Source of the DNA: Terrirubrum flagellatum | GTDB lineage: Bacteria; Pseudomonadota; Alphaproteobacteria; Rhizobiales; Beijerinckiaceae | Length of the DNA stretch: 64,000 bases | Assembly: GCF_022059845.1 (NCBI RefSeq) | Contig: NZ_CP091851.1 | Span: 2,914,001 to 2,978,000, forward strand | Direction: 5' to 3' | Shown: piece by piece, positions 15,288 through 24,545 of the stretch | How the letters are laid out: each line of letters opens with the position of its first letter | Numbering within the stretch: the first letter of the stretch is position 1 | The notes under the pieces: model-generated | Told to the model about the DNA's origin: nothing | What the model saw: only the letters and a program-made list of their open reading frames with translations | Databases searched by the model: none | Translations under genes and position numbers: made by a program

Positions 15288-15725
15288 ATGGAGTCGCGCG
15301 AACTTCTCGACGCGTTGCATCTTAAGCGGCTCGCGGAAAATTACGCGCTCGCGGTCGATACGGCCGACGCCGATCTCTTCGCGGCGCAATTCACCGAAGA
15401 CGGCGCGCTCGAGGCGCCGCGCGGGCGCTTCGTCGGGCGCGAGCAGTTGCGCGGCGTGCCGCCGATGATGCGCGAGCGCTATCGCGGCACGTTCCATGCG
15501 GTGTTCAACCAAGTTCCCTCTTTCACCGGCGATACGGCGCACGCGCAGACCTATTGCATCGCGCGGCACTTCTTCGCGGAAGAGGCGAAGCGCCATCTCT
15601 GCTATGAAATGACGATCCGCTATCTCGATGAATTCGCGCGAGCGGGGAGCGGCTGGCTGTTTTCGCGCCGCCAGCTTGTTGTTGATGCGGTGCGGACATT
15701 CGAGATTGATGTTGAGAAGACGTAA
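15288..15725 (+). CDS. SnoaL-like / nuclear transport factor 2 family protein
   Basis: A 145-residue protein. The pattern LKRLAENYALAVDTADADLF, AQFTEDGALEAPRGRFVGRE and a C-terminal GWLFSRRQLVVDAV is typical of SnoaL_4-like NTF2-fold proteins, many of which are small isomerases, dehydratases or hydroxylase partners. It follows the epimerase-like gene by 6 nt, so the pair may act on one substrate. No catalytic residue set can be confirmed. Confidence 0.8.
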   Translation: MESRELLDALHLKRLAENYALAVDTADADLFAAQFTEDGALEAPRGRFVGREQLRGVPPMMRERYRGTFHAVFNQVPSFTGDTAHAQTYCIARHFFAEEAKRHLCYEMTIRYLDEFARAGSGWLFSRRQLVVDAVRTFEIDVEKT

Positions 15726-15760
15726 GGTCTGCGACTGCTGAGCGCGCTTTTGATCCAGAT

Positions 15761-15862
15761 CGTCATTCCGGGGCGCGCCGAAGGCGCGAGCCCGGAACCC
15801 ATGTGCGGCTCAGAGGTTTTCTGGGTTCCGGGCTCGTCGCTGCGCGACGCCCCGGAATGACG
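15761..15862. repeat. Palindromic repeat R2, copy 1
   Basis: About 100 bp bounded by CGTCATTCCGGGGCG and CGCCCCGGAATGACG, with inner arms GAGCCCGGAACCCA / TGGGTTCCGGGCTC. The same element lies at 32813-32957 and 36313-36415. It sits between convergent genes and could form a hairpin that ends transcription both ways. Confidence 0.85.
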
Positions 15863-15881
15863 ATTTGGAAAAGATCGAGCC

Positions 15882-18299
15882 CTAAGCCACCCTGCTCAGC
15901 GCCCGGATCGGGCGGCCGGGGCTCAGCGCCTCCGCCGCTTTGAGAATCCCCTCAGCATCAATGCCGTGATGGCGATAGAGATCGGCGAGCGAGCCGGTCT
16001 GGCCGAAATGCTCGACGCCGAGCGTGCGCGTGCGATGGCCATGCACGGCGCCCAGCCAGGCGAGCGTCGCGGGATGGCCGTCGATCACAGTGACAAGACC
16101 GCAATGGGGCGGCGCGAGGCTGAGCAGCCGTTCGATGTGGCTTGTCGCATGCACGAGGCCACGCTCGCGCGCGCGCTGCGCCGCCGTCCAGCCTGCGTTC
16201 AAACGATCGGCCGACGTGATCGCGAGCAGGCCGATGTCGCGGCGATCCTCGCCCATCAGCCCCACGGCCTCGATCGCCTCCGGCGCGACCGTTCCCTGAT
16301 AGCAGACGATGATCTGCGCGTTCGGTCCCGGCTTGCGCAGCCAGTAGGCGCCGTCGACGATGTCTTCCTTCAATTCCGCGCTCATCTCGCGCATCGGCTG
16401 CTCCAGCGCGCGCGTCGTCAATCTGAGATAGATCGAACCGCCGGTTTCATCGCGCAGCCATGTCTTTTCATTTGGCTCGCTTCCACCCGATCCGCCATCG
16501 CGCTGGATATAGTCGAACGCAAACCGCATCATCACCGCGAGCTCATCGGCGAAGGCGGGCTCGAAGGCGCAGAGGCCATCCTGCGCCATGCCGATCAGTG
16601 GCGTGCCGATCGACTGATGCGCGCCGCCTTCCGGCGCCAGCGAAATCCCCGAAGGGGTCGCAACGAGGATGAAGCGCGCGTCCTGATAGCAGGCGTAATT
16701 GAGCTGATCGGCGCCGCGATAGATGAAGGGATCATAGACCGTGCCGATCGGCAGCAGCCTTTCGCCAAAGATCGAATGGGAGAGGCCGAGCGCGGACAGC
16801 ATGATGAAGAGATTGGATTCGGCGATGCCGAGCTCCCAATGCTGGCCCTTCGGCGAAAACTCCCAGGAATAGGTCGAGGGCACGCGCTCGTTCTTGAACG
16901 TGTCGGCCATGCTGGCGCGGGCGAACAATCCTCTGCGGTTGATGAAGGGACCGAGATTGGTCGACACGGTCACGTCGGGCGAGGTCGTGACGATGCGTTT
17001 CGCGAAATCGGAGTCCTCGCGCGCGACCTCGTTGAGAATCTGCCCGAACGCCATTTGCGTCGACAGGGGCTTTGCGCCAGCCGCTGGCGTCGGCAGCGTC
17101 GCGGGAATGGCGACCCGCGACGACGGCAGACGACGTTGCGTTGCTTGAGCGAACGGAATCTTGTCGAGGAACATCTGGATCTCGAACTCTGGCGAGTCGA
17201 GTCCTTCGAACTTGTCCCACTCGTGGCCGGGGCGAATATTCATCGCCGCACGCACGCTTTCCATCTGCGCCGGCGTCAGCAATCCCGCATGATTATCCTT
17301 GTGGCCGGCGAGCGGCAGGCCGCAGCCCTTGATCGTGTAGGCGATGAAGCAGGTCGGGCGGTCATGCTTCGACGCTTTCTCGAATGCGTCGCACAATCCC
17401 GGCAGATCATGGCCGCCGAGATTGGTCATCAGCTTCTGCAACTCGTCGTCGCTGCGCTTCTCGATCAGCTTCGTGGCCGCGCCCTGATCGCCGATCTCGT
17501 CGTTGAGGCGCTTCCGCCACGCGGCGCCGCCCTGATAGGTCAGCGCGGAATAAAGCTGGTTCGGACACTTATCGATCCAGTCGCGCAATCGCTCGCCGCC
17601 GGGTTCTTTGAACGCCGCCTGCATCAGCGCGCCATATTTCAGGATGATGACGTCCCAGCCAAAGTTGCGGAAGATCGTCTCGAAACGCTCCCACAGCCCT
17701 TCGCGGATGACGGCGTCGAGCGACTGCCTGTTATAGTCGATGATCCACCAGCAATTGCGCAGGCCATGCTTCCAGCCTTCGAGCAGCGACTCGAAGATGT
17801 TGCCTTCGTCCATCTCGGCGTCGCCGCAGAGCGCAACCATGCGGCCTTCCGGCCAGCCCTTCGCCCAGCCCTTCGCCTTCACATAGTCCTGCACCAACGA
17901 CGAGAACAAAGTCTGCGCGATGCCGAGGCCAACCGATCCCGTGGAGAAATCGACGTCGTCTGAATCCTTGGTGCGCGAGGGATAGCTCTGCGCGCCCTTG
18001 TAGCCGCGGAAATTCTCCATCTTCTCGCGCGTCTGCTTGCCCATGAGATATTGCAGCGCGTGGAAAATGGGCGAAGCGTGCGGCTTCACCGCGACGCGAT
18101 CCTGCGGCCTGAGCGCGCGCAGATAGAGCGCGGTCATGATCGCGCAGAGCGAGGCCGACGACGCCTGATGGCCGCCGACCTTCAGCCCGTCCTCGCTTGG
18201 CCTCAAATGATTGGCGTTGTGGATCATCCAGGACGAAAGCCACAGCGCCTTCTTCTCCAACTGGCCGAGAAGGGCGAGGTCGCGGGCGGAAATCGGCAT
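15882..18299 (-). CDS. Transketolase-like / homodimeric pyruvate dehydrogenase E1-like ThDP enzyme
   Basis: About 805 residues from ATG 18299 (MPISARDLALLGQLEKKALW). The open frame extends further upstream, but into repeat R1, so that extension is rejected. The ThDP motif starts at GDAEMDEGN and ends about 28 residues on with WWIIDYNRQSLD, as in AceE-type E1. Other landmarks are NANHLRPSEDGLKVGGHQAS, KPHASPIFHALQYLMG and a transketolase middle domain with HWELGIAESNLFIMLSALGL. It resembles homodimeric E1 components (about 890 residues) but is shorter, and no E2 or E3 gene is nearby. The 2-oxo substrate is not established; a transketolase label is common for such proteins. Confidence 0.8.
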   Translation of the reverse strand: MPISARDLALLGQLEKKALWLSSWMIHNANHLRPSEDGLKVGGHQASSASLCAIMTALYLRALRPQDRVAVKPHASPIFHALQYLMGKQTREKMENFRGYKGAQSYPSRTKDSDDVDFSTGSVGLGIAQTLFSSLVQDYVKAKGWAKGWPEGRMVALCGDAEMDEGNIFESLLEGWKHGLRNCWWIIDYNRQSLDAVIREGLWERFETIFRNFGWDVIILKYGALMQAAFKEPGGERLRDWIDKCPNQLYSALTYQGGAAWRKRLNDEIGDQGAATKLIEKRSDDELQKLMTNLGGHDLPGLCDAFEKASKHDRPTCFIAYTIKGCGLPLAGHKDNHAGLLTPAQMESVRAAMNIRPGHEWDKFEGLDSPEFEIQMFLDKIPFAQATQRRLPSSRVAIPATLPTPAAGAKPLSTQMAFGQILNEVAREDSDFAKRIVTTSPDVTVSTNLGPFINRRGLFARASMADTFKNERVPSTYSWEFSPKGQHWELGIAESNLFIMLSALGLSHSIFGERLLPIGTVYDPFIYRGADQLNYACYQDARFILVATPSGISLAPEGGAHQSIGTPLIGMAQDGLCAFEPAFADELAVMMRFAFDYIQRDGGSGGSEPNEKTWLRDETGGSIYLRLTTRALEQPMREMSAELKEDIVDGAYWLRKPGPNAQIIVCYQGTVAPEAIEAVGLMGEDRRDIGLLAITSADRLNAGWTAAQRARERGLVHATSHIERLLSLAPPHCGLVTVIDGHPATLAWLGAVHGHRTRTLGVEHFGQTGSLADLYRHHGIDAEGILKAAEALSPGRPIRALSRVA

Positions 18300-18462
18300 G
18301 GCGGGCTCGAAAGCGGCAATGCCGGCCACGATGGCGCCGATCAGGCCGGGGTCAAGCCGGGAGCGATTGCGAAATTGGGGGCTGCTGAGCAATGTTATGA
18401 CCGGAAATGGCGAGTCCGGGGTGGGCTGAAGTTGGTTGAGCGCCTGCGGCGCAGCTTCTTTC

Positions 18463-18660
18463 GCTGGGCCCCGGACACGGTTCCGCTCCACTTCGTTGCG
18501 CTCCACCGTTCCGGGGACGGAGACAGCTTCAATGCGTTAGAATGAAGCTCTCTCCGTCCCCGGTTCCATGAAGCGAGGCGACCCGCCACGCCGAAGCGAA
18601 GCTTTGCTTCGCGAAGGCGGGAGCCGAGCGGAATGGAGACCGGGGCCCAGCGAAAGACTC
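18463..18660. repeat. Dispersed palindromic repeat R1, copy 2 (full-length)
   Basis: About 200 bp bounded by GCTGGGCCCCGGACAC and GACCGGGGCCCAGC. It has two sub-hairpins: GGACACGGTTCCGC...CACCGTTCCGGGG, and CCCCGGTTCCATGAAG...GGAATGGAGACCGGGG. It fills most of the 390-bp gap 18300-18689 between the E1-like gene and the monooxygenase. The remaining bases, 18300-18462, hold only a possible N-terminal extension of the E1-like frame. Confidence 0.85.
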
Positions 18661-18689
18661 GCGAGCGCCAGCGAGCGCGAAGCGAGCGC

Positions 18690-19934
18690 CTATCGCTTGT
18701 TGACCTGCGCCACGGTGAAGGCGGCGGTCTCCGCATAGCCCTTCACGATCGCCTTGCGCAGATTGTAGCTCAGCACATTGTCGATATCGTCGAAGCCCGC
18801 GGGCTTCAGCTTCTCCACCGCATCGATGACGCGCTCGGGGCCGCCGACGCGATTGACCTTCACGATGTCAGCGGTCTTCGGCAATCGCTCCTGCTCATAG
18901 AGCATCAACGCGCGCAGCGGATGCTCCGACTTCGCCAGCGCGTCGGCGAGACAGCGCGCATCGAGGATCGCCTGCGACGCCCCGTTCGATCCTACGGGAT
19001 ACATGGGATGGGCCGCATCGCCGAGCAAAGTCACGCGGCCGAAATGCCAGCGCGGCAGCGGATCGCGGTCGCACATGGGATATTCCCACACGCCCGGCGT
19101 CGCGCGCACCAGCGCCTCGATGTCGATATCGGGAATTTTGAAACGGCGCGCGAAAGGCAGCACTTCTTCGAGCCGCGCCTGACGCGACCATGAATTCTTC
19201 GGCGGCGGCGACGTCGCGCCATCCGCCACCTTCACATTGACGACCCAATTGGTGAGGCGCGTCTTGTCGCTCTCGCCGGCGCCGATGGGATAGAAGACAA
19301 ACTTCGCGCCCATGCCGCCCGAGATGTACATGGTCTTCCCGTCGAGATGGGTCGGCCAGTCGGTTGCGCCGCGCCACATCATCACGCCGTTCCAGCTTGG
19401 ATCTTTTTCCTGCGGATAGAAATGCGCGCGCACGGCGGAGTGGATTCCATCGGCGCCAACGAGAATATCGCCGCGCACGGTTTCGCTCGACAGACCGTCG
19501 GCCGTATCGAGAAAATGCGCGGTGACGCCGCCCTCGCCCTGAATGAAGCCTGCAAGCCTGCGGCCGGTGCGCACCGCATCCTTGCCGAGCCGCTCGATCA
19601 CGGCGTCATAAAGCGCCTTCTGGAATTTGCCGCGATGGATGGAGAATTGCGGCACGTCGAATCCGGCGTCGAGGCCGCGGAATTCGCGCCACACCTCCTG
19701 CCCCTGCATGTTGAGATAGATCAATTCGCGCGTGCGCACGCCGACCTTGTCGAGCGCGGGAAGCAGGCCGAGATCGGCGAGCTCCTTGATCGCATGCGGC
19801 AGCGTGTTGATGCCGACCCCGATCTCGCGCACCTGGCTCGCCTGCTCATAGATCACCGCATCAAGACCGCGCTTGTGCAGCATCAGCGCCAGCGTCAATC
19901 CGCCGATGCCGGCGCCTGCGATGATCACTTTCAT
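18690..19934 (-). CDS. FAD-dependent aromatic hydroxylase-type monooxygenase
   Basis: A 414-residue class A flavoprotein monooxygenase. The FAD motif MKVIIAGAGIGGLTLALML opens the protein, the mid-region DG motif is GDILVGADGIHSAVR (about residue 160), and the GD motif is RVTLLGDAAHPMYPVGSNGA (about 300). The family (flavin-dependent oxidoreductases related to salicylate and 6-hydroxynicotinate hydroxylases) adds one oxygen to aromatic or N-heterocyclic rings using NAD(P)H. The substrate is not predictable. It is isolated by R1 repeats on both sides, but lies next to the aromatic-CoA hydroxylase on the same strand. Confidence 0.88.
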   Translation of the reverse strand: MKVIIAGAGIGGLTLALMLHKRGLDAVIYEQASQVREIGVGINTLPHAIKELADLGLLPALDKVGVRTRELIYLNMQGQEVWREFRGLDAGFDVPQFSIHRGKFQKALYDAVIERLGKDAVRTGRRLAGFIQGEGGVTAHFLDTADGLSSETVRGDILVGADGIHSAVRAHFYPQEKDPSWNGVMMWRGATDWPTHLDGKTMYISGGMGAKFVFYPIGAGESDKTRLTNWVVNVKVADGATSPPPKNSWSRQARLEEVLPFARRFKIPDIDIEALVRATPGVWEYPMCDRDPLPRWHFGRVTLLGDAAHPMYPVGSNGASQAILDARCLADALAKSEHPLRALMLYEQERLPKTADIVKVNRVGGPERVIDAVEKLKPAGFDDIDNVLSYNLRKAIVKGYAETAAFTVAQVNKR

Positions 19935-19995
19935 GCTGTTCCTCCGATGCGCTGATTCTTATCAGCGCTCGCGCGTTATTCAATTCACGCTCTCG

Positions 19996-20210
19996 CCGTC
20001 CCCGGAACGGTGAAGCGAACGAAGTGAAGCGGAACCGTGTCCGGGGCCAGAGAATGACTTGCGAGCGACCCGCCACGCCGAAGCAAAGCCATCAGCTTTG
20101 CGAAGGCGGGAGCGAGCGCAAATTGAGAGCGCCTTCGGCGCAACTTCTCCCGCTGGACCCCGGTCTCCATTCCGCTCGCTTGACGCTCGCTGCATGGAAC
20201 CGGGGACGGC
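19996..20210. repeat. Dispersed palindromic repeat R1, copy 3 (full-length, inverted)
   Basis: About 215 bp containing CCCCGGAACGGTGAAGCG, ACCGTGTCCGGGGCC, then CCCGCTGGACCCCGGTCTCC and ATGGAACCGGGGACGG. Compared with copy 2 the two halves are in reverse order. It occupies most of the 320-bp gap between the monooxygenase and the hydroxylase-reductase genes; nothing else is seen there. Confidence 0.8.
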
Positions 20211-20256
20211 GCCCGCCTCCTCCGCCGCGATGCGCTCAATCTATGCGCATCGTCTC

Positions 20257-22632
20257 TTATGTCCACGCCTTCGCCTGCAAACGCTCGCGCGCTGCTGCGT
20301 CGAGACGGGATTCGCCGAGACGACTCTTCGGCTTCGCCCGCATTTTGAGATCAATCAAATCGGCCTTGTCGCGCGGCGCGTTGCGGAGCTGCTGGTCATA
20401 GCCCGGCTGGTAGGGCTTCGGCACGCCCATGTCGCTCACGCCGGCCCAGGCGCCGCCGCGCAGCGCGAAGGCGGGATCGGCGAGATGCGGCCGGCCGAAC
20501 GCGATGAGATCGGCGCGGCCCGAGATCAGCAGCGTGTTCGCCTGATCGACCGAGGTGATATTGCCGACGCACATGGTCGACACCTTCGCGACATTGCGCA
20601 CCTGCTCGGCGAAAGGCGTCTGGAACATGCGGCCATAAATCGGGCGCGACTTCGGCGAAGTCTGGCCGGTCGAGACATCGACGAGATCGACGCCCGCTTG
20701 CGCAAAGGCTTCCGCGATCTCGACCGCATCGTCGCCGTCGATGCCGCCCTCGATCCAGTCGGTCGCGGAAATGCGCACCGACATCGGCTTCTCCTTCGGC
20801 CAGGCGTCGCGCATGGCTGCGAACACTTCGAGCGGATAGCGCAGCCGGTTCGCAAGCGAGCCGCCATATTCATCGGCGCGATGATTGGTGATCGGCGAGA
20901 TGAAACTCGCGAGGAGATAGCCGTGGGCGGCGTGCATCTCCAGCATGTCGAAGCCGGCGCGATCGCCAAGCTCGGCGGCGCGCACGAAATCCGCCTTCAC
21001 GCGATCCATGTCGGCGCGCGTCATTTCACGCGGCGTCCGGCTTTCGGGGTAATAGGGCAGCGGCGACGCCGACATGATCTCCCAGCCGCCTGATTGCAGC
21101 GGCCGGTCCATGCCGTCCCACATCAATTTCGATGCGCCCTTGCGGCCGGCATGGCCGAGCTGAAGACAGATCTTCGCATGCGAATGACCGTGGACGAAAT
21201 CGACGATCTTTCGCCAGGCCGCAAGCTGCGCATCATTCCAGAGTCCGGCGCAGCCCGGCGTGATGCGCGCATCTTCCGACACGCACACCATCTCGGTGAA
21301 GACGAGGCCGGCGCCGCCCATGGCGCGCGAGCCGTAATGCACGAGATGGAAATCCTGCGGCATGCCATCGACCGCGGAATACATGCACATCGGCGACATC
21401 ACGAGGCGATTGGCGAGCGCCATGTCGCGCATCCGGAAAGGCTGATAGGCCGGCTGCCGCTTGCGCTCGGCTTTCGCGACGATTCCCGCATGCTCGACGC
21501 TCCTGGCGAAGTCGGCGGTGACTTCCGCGACAAATTCCGGCGCGCGCAATTCGAGATTGTCGTAGGTGATCGATTTCGCGCGCGTCATCAGGCCGAAAGC
21601 GAATTGCAGCGGCGGCATCTTGATGTAGCGCGAGACATGCTCGAACCAGACGAGAGAGACGTCGGCGGAATGCTGCGTCTTCTCGACCTCCTCGCGCCGC
21701 CCGGTCTCGAAGCGCGCAAGCCCGTCCTTCACATTACCTTTCGCCGTGACGAGCGCGCGATCAAGCGCGATCGCATCCTCCATCGCGAGCTTGGTGCCGG
21801 CGCCAATCGAGAAATGCGCGGTCGCCTTGGCGTCGCCGAGAAGAACGACGCGATCATCCATGGTCCAGCGCTTGTTGCGGATCATTGGGAACTGGCGCCA
21901 GAGCGAACGGTTGGTAATGAGCTTGTGGCCTTGCAACTCCTCGGCGAACACCTTTTCGAGAAAGCGCGCGGATTGCGCCTCATCCATCGCGCCGAGTCCG
22001 GCCTTCGCGAAAGTTTGCGGATCGGTTTCGAGCACCCAGGTCGAGGCGCCGGCCTCATACTGATAGCAATGGGCGATGAAAACGCCATGCTCGGTTTCTC
22101 GGAAGAAGAAGTTGAAGGCGTCGAACGGCCGCGTCGATCCCATCCAGGTGAAATGGTTGGGCCTGAGATCAGTCTCGGGCTGGAAGTGATCGCGAAACGT
22201 CTCGCGCACGCGGCTGTTGATGCCATCAGCCGCGATGATGAGATCAGCGTTGGGGAAGGCGTCGAGGCCCGGCGCCTCCTGCTGGAACGAGATTTCGACG
22301 CCGAGTTCGCGCGCACGCTTCTGCAGGATCAGCAGCAGCGTGCGGCGCGAGCAGCCGCAGAAGCCGTTGCCGCCAATGCGCTGGCGGCGGCCGCCGAACA
22401 CGATTTCGATATCGTCCCAGTAGGAGAAGGCGTCGGTGATGGCGCGATAGCTCTCGCGGTCCGCCGACTCGAAGGCGTCCAGCGTCTGGTCGGAGAAGAC
22501 GACGCCGAAGCCAAAGGTGTCATCAAAGCGGTTGCGCTCGATGATGCGGATATGGGCCTCGGGGAAGCTCTTTTTGATCAGGATGGCGGCGTAGAGCCCG
22601 GCCGGGCCGCCGCCGATGACGCCGATCTCCAT
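20257..22632 (-). CDS. Bifunctional salicylyl-CoA 5-hydroxylase / 2-aminobenzoyl-CoA monooxygenase-reductase
   Basis: A 791-residue fusion of two flavoenzymes. Residues 1-390 are a class A monooxygenase (MEIGVIGGGPAGLYAAILIK; DLIIAADGINSRVRE; RVVLLGDAKATAHFSIGAG). Residues about 405-765 are an old-yellow-enzyme domain (FRMRDMALANRLVMSPMCMY; KICLQLGHAGRKG; FDMLEMHAAHGYLLASFISP; NHRADEYGGSLANR). This fusion is the hallmark of salicylyl-CoA 5-hydroxylase and of Azoarcus evansii 2-aminobenzoyl-CoA monooxygenase/reductase, which hydroxylates and then reduces the ring of an aryl-CoA. The surrounding ligase, MarR and beta-oxidation genes support an aryl-CoA substrate. A palindromic operator lies just upstream at 22652-22675. 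Confidence 0.93.
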   Translation of the reverse strand: MEIGVIGGGPAGLYAAILIKKSFPEAHIRIIERNRFDDTFGFGVVFSDQTLDAFESADRESYRAITDAFSYWDDIEIVFGGRRQRIGGNGFCGCSRRTLLLILQKRARELGVEISFQQEAPGLDAFPNADLIIAADGINSRVRETFRDHFQPETDLRPNHFTWMGSTRPFDAFNFFFRETEHGVFIAHCYQYEAGASTWVLETDPQTFAKAGLGAMDEAQSARFLEKVFAEELQGHKLITNRSLWRQFPMIRNKRWTMDDRVVLLGDAKATAHFSIGAGTKLAMEDAIALDRALVTAKGNVKDGLARFETGRREEVEKTQHSADVSLVWFEHVSRYIKMPPLQFAFGLMTRAKSITYDNLELRAPEFVAEVTADFARSVEHAGIVAKAERKRQPAYQPFRMRDMALANRLVMSPMCMYSAVDGMPQDFHLVHYGSRAMGGAGLVFTEMVCVSEDARITPGCAGLWNDAQLAAWRKIVDFVHGHSHAKICLQLGHAGRKGASKLMWDGMDRPLQSGGWEIMSASPLPYYPESRTPREMTRADMDRVKADFVRAAELGDRAGFDMLEMHAAHGYLLASFISPITNHRADEYGGSLANRLRYPLEVFAAMRDAWPKEKPMSVRISATDWIEGGIDGDDAVEIAEAFAQAGVDLVDVSTGQTSPKSRPIYGRMFQTPFAEQVRNVAKVSTMCVGNITSVDQANTLLISGRADLIAFGRPHLADPAFALRGGAWAGVSDMGVPKPYQPGYDQQLRNAPRDKADLIDLKMRAKPKSRLGESRLDAAARERLQAKAWT

Positions 22633-22651
22633 CTCGATCTCCGCCGTCCAA

Positions 22652-22675
22652 AAATGCTTTAAGCTTAAAATAATT
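22652..22675. promoter_or_regulatory. Palindromic operator-like site A upstream of the aryl-CoA hydroxylase
   Basis: A 24-bp AT-rich site 20 bp upstream of the hydroxylase start, centred on the perfect palindrome TTTAAGCTTAAA. Read on the minus strand it matches site B (30619-30642) at 21 of 24 positions; the shared blocks are AATTATTTTA, GCTTAAA and CAT. It is probably bound by the MarR-type regulator encoded at 31438-31950. Confidence 0.65.
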
Positions 22676-22800
22676 GGTTCCGGCCGGCTCGTAAAGGGGC
22701 TGTGGCCCGAGCCGGCCGGGCATGCGCCCTGCGGCGTGGCGGCGCGCGACCGCGGGGCGTAGCTGGGTTAAGAGGCGCAATCCGCCGTTGGAGGCCGTTC

Positions 22801-23571
22801 ATGAGCTGGTCCGTCAAACAATATGTCACGTTCGAGGATGAGCGGACGCGGCCGGTGCGCGATCTCCTGCGCGCCATTCCGACGACCGACGCGCGCCGGG
22901 CCATCGATCTCGGCTGCGGGCCCGGAAATTCAACCGAGGCGCTGGCGGCGCATTTTCCTCAAGCCGCGGTCTCCGGCATGGACAGTTCGCCCGAGATGAT
23001 CGAGGCGGCGCGCAAGAGGCTGCCCAACATTCCCTTCGAGGTTGCGGCGATCGAGACCTGGAGCGCGAAAGAGCCGCTCGACGTGATCTTCGCCAACGCC
23101 GCGCTGCAATGGGTGCCGGACCACGTCTCGCTTTATCCCCGCCTTGTGGCGCAGCTCGCGCCCGGCGGCAGCCTCGCGGTGCAGACGCCCGATAATCTCG
23201 ATGAGCCGGCCCACCGGCTGATGCGCGAGGTGGCCGCCGACGGGCCGTGGAAGGACAAGCTCGCCAAAGCCGCCGGGGCGCGCGCGCCGCGGGAGTCCCC
23301 GGACTGGTACTACAATCTGATGAAGCCGCACTGCGTTCGCGTCGATGTCTGGCGCACGATCTATCATCATCCGCTCGCCGGCGGCGCGAACGGAATCGTC
23401 GAGTGGTTCAAGGCGACAGGGCTCAGGCCCTTCATCAATCCGCTCAGCGAAGCCGAGCGCGAGGCTTATCTCGATCGCTATCGCGCTGAACTGGCGAAGG
23501 CCTATCCCGCGCTTGATGACGGGACGGTGCTGTTGCCGTTTCCGAGGTTGTTTGTTGTCGCGACGCAGTAG
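22801..23571 (+). CDS. tam: Trans-aconitate 2-methyltransferase
   Basis: A 256-residue SAM-dependent methyltransferase starting at ATG 22801 (MSWSVKQYVTFEDERTRPVR) after a GGAGG site. The SAM motif I is AIDLGCGPGNSTEAL (about residue 35), with GMDSSPEMIEAARKRLP as motif II region and IFANAALQWVPDH after it. These blocks and the length match Tam, which methylates trans-aconitate, an inhibitor of the TCA cycle. It is divergent from the hydroxylase and shares the short 22633-22800 gap with operator A; whether it is co-regulated is unknown. Confidence 0.9.
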   Translation: MSWSVKQYVTFEDERTRPVRDLLRAIPTTDARRAIDLGCGPGNSTEALAAHFPQAAVSGMDSSPEMIEAARKRLPNIPFEVAAIETWSAKEPLDVIFANAALQWVPDHVSLYPRLVAQLAPGGSLAVQTPDNLDEPAHRLMREVAADGPWKDKLAKAAGARAPRESPDWYYNLMKPHCVRVDVWRTIYHHPLAGGANGIVEWFKATGLRPFINPLSEAEREAYLDRYRAELAKAYPALDDGTVLLPFPRLFVVATQ

Positions 23572-23593
23572 AGAAGCCGCTTCGCGAATTCTT

Positions 23594-23748
23594 GCGCTGG
23601 GCCCCGGACACGGTTCCGCTCACTTCGTTCCGCTGCACCGTTCCGGGGACGGAGACAGCTTCAATGTTTTGGAATGAAGCTCTCTCCGTCCCCGGATTCA
23701 TGTAGCGAGGCGAAGCCGCAGCGGAATGAAGTCCGGGGCCCAGCGCAA
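23594..23748. repeat. Dispersed palindromic repeat R1, copy 4
   Basis: About 155 bp bounded by GCTGGGCCCCGGACACGG and GTCCGGGGCCCAGC, with the inner junction CCGGGGACGGAGACAG / CTCTCCGTCCCCGG. It lies between the convergent methyltransferase and cupin genes. Confidence 0.85.
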
Positions 23749-23797
23749 GATGTCGCGCCGCAGGCGCGACCATATGCAGTGAATTGAGCGACGCGCC

Positions 23798-24250
23798 TCA
23801 CGCCTCCGGCGGCGGCAGGAAATCGACCTCGTGCTTCGCCGAAAGCGCGACCACCTCCGGCGGCGACTGCTCCTTCATATTGTGGATCGCCCAGAAGAGA
23901 TCATAAAGCCTTCGCGTCGGCGCGACCCAGAAGAAGCATTTCACCGTGCGGTCGGTCTTGTTGAAGATGCCGTGCGGGATGCCCATCGGCAGGCGGATGA
24001 GATCGCCGGCTTCCGCCGTCACTTCCTTGCCGTCGAGCAGGAGATCGAAGCGGCCTTCGAGCATGTAGATGAATTCATCCTGAGTCGGATGAATGTGCGG
24101 CGGCACAAACGTGCCAACAGGAAAGGTCGCATGCCATGACATGGAATGCTCGCTCACCTGCTTCGGCACATAGGTCTGGCCGAGGATGTTCCAGGAGATT
24201 CGGTCGATTCCTTCATCGGCGCGCGTGACGCCAGCAGACATTTTCATCAT
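23798..24250 (-). CDS. Cupin domain protein
   Basis: A 150-residue single-domain cupin. Motif 1 is FVPPHIHPTQDEFIYMLEG (His-His-Glu metal ligands, about residues 50-68) and motif 2 is GDLIRLPMGIPHGIFN (His ligand, about 93). A hydrophobic C-terminal helix with Trp/Tyr residues follows. Small cupins of this type are metal-dependent dioxygenases, isomerases or ligand binders; the reaction cannot be told. It is on the same strand as the Liv transporter and aromatic genes, so a link to their substrate is possible. Confidence 0.8.
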   Translation of the reverse strand: MMKMSAGVTRADEGIDRISWNILGQTYVPKQVSEHSMSWHATFPVGTFVPPHIHPTQDEFIYMLEGRFDLLLDGKEVTAEAGDLIRLPMGIPHGIFNKTDRTVKCFFWVAPTRRLYDLFWAIHNMKEQSPPEVVALSAKHEVDFLPPPEA

Positions 24251-24291
24251 GCGGTTCTCCTTTTAGTTTGCATCGGCCCTTCACTCGCTCC

Positions 24292-24524
24292 CCGTCCCCG
24301 GTTCCATGAAGCGAGGCGCGAGCCGAGCGGAATGGAGACCGAGGTCCAGCGAAAGAATCGCGAGCGGAGCGAGCGCTTCAATAGGGATAAAATTCACGCG
24401 CGCCTGCCCGGCTACGCCGGAGCGAAGTCGCTCCGGCTTCGCCGAGGCGAGCGGCGCCATTTTTCCGCTGGACCCCGGACACGGTTCCGCTCCGCTGCGC
24501 TTCGCTCCACCGTTCCGGGGATGG
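24292..24524. repeat. Dispersed palindromic repeat R1, copy 5
   Basis: About 230 bp containing CCCCGGTTCCATGAAGCG, GGAATGGAGACCGAGG, CCGCTGGACCCCGGACACGG and CACCGTTCCGGGG. The two hairpin halves are spread further apart than in copy 2, with a second dyad (CGGAGCGAAGTCGCTCCG) between them. It fills the gap between the cupin and LivF genes. Confidence 0.8.
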
Positions 24525-24545
24525 AGCGCGTTCTTCCGGAAATCC

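Noticed and set aside
18300-18506. 69-residue N-terminal extension of the ThDP enzyme
   Set aside because: It runs into repeat R1 and lacks family similarity; MPISARDLALL is a natural start.
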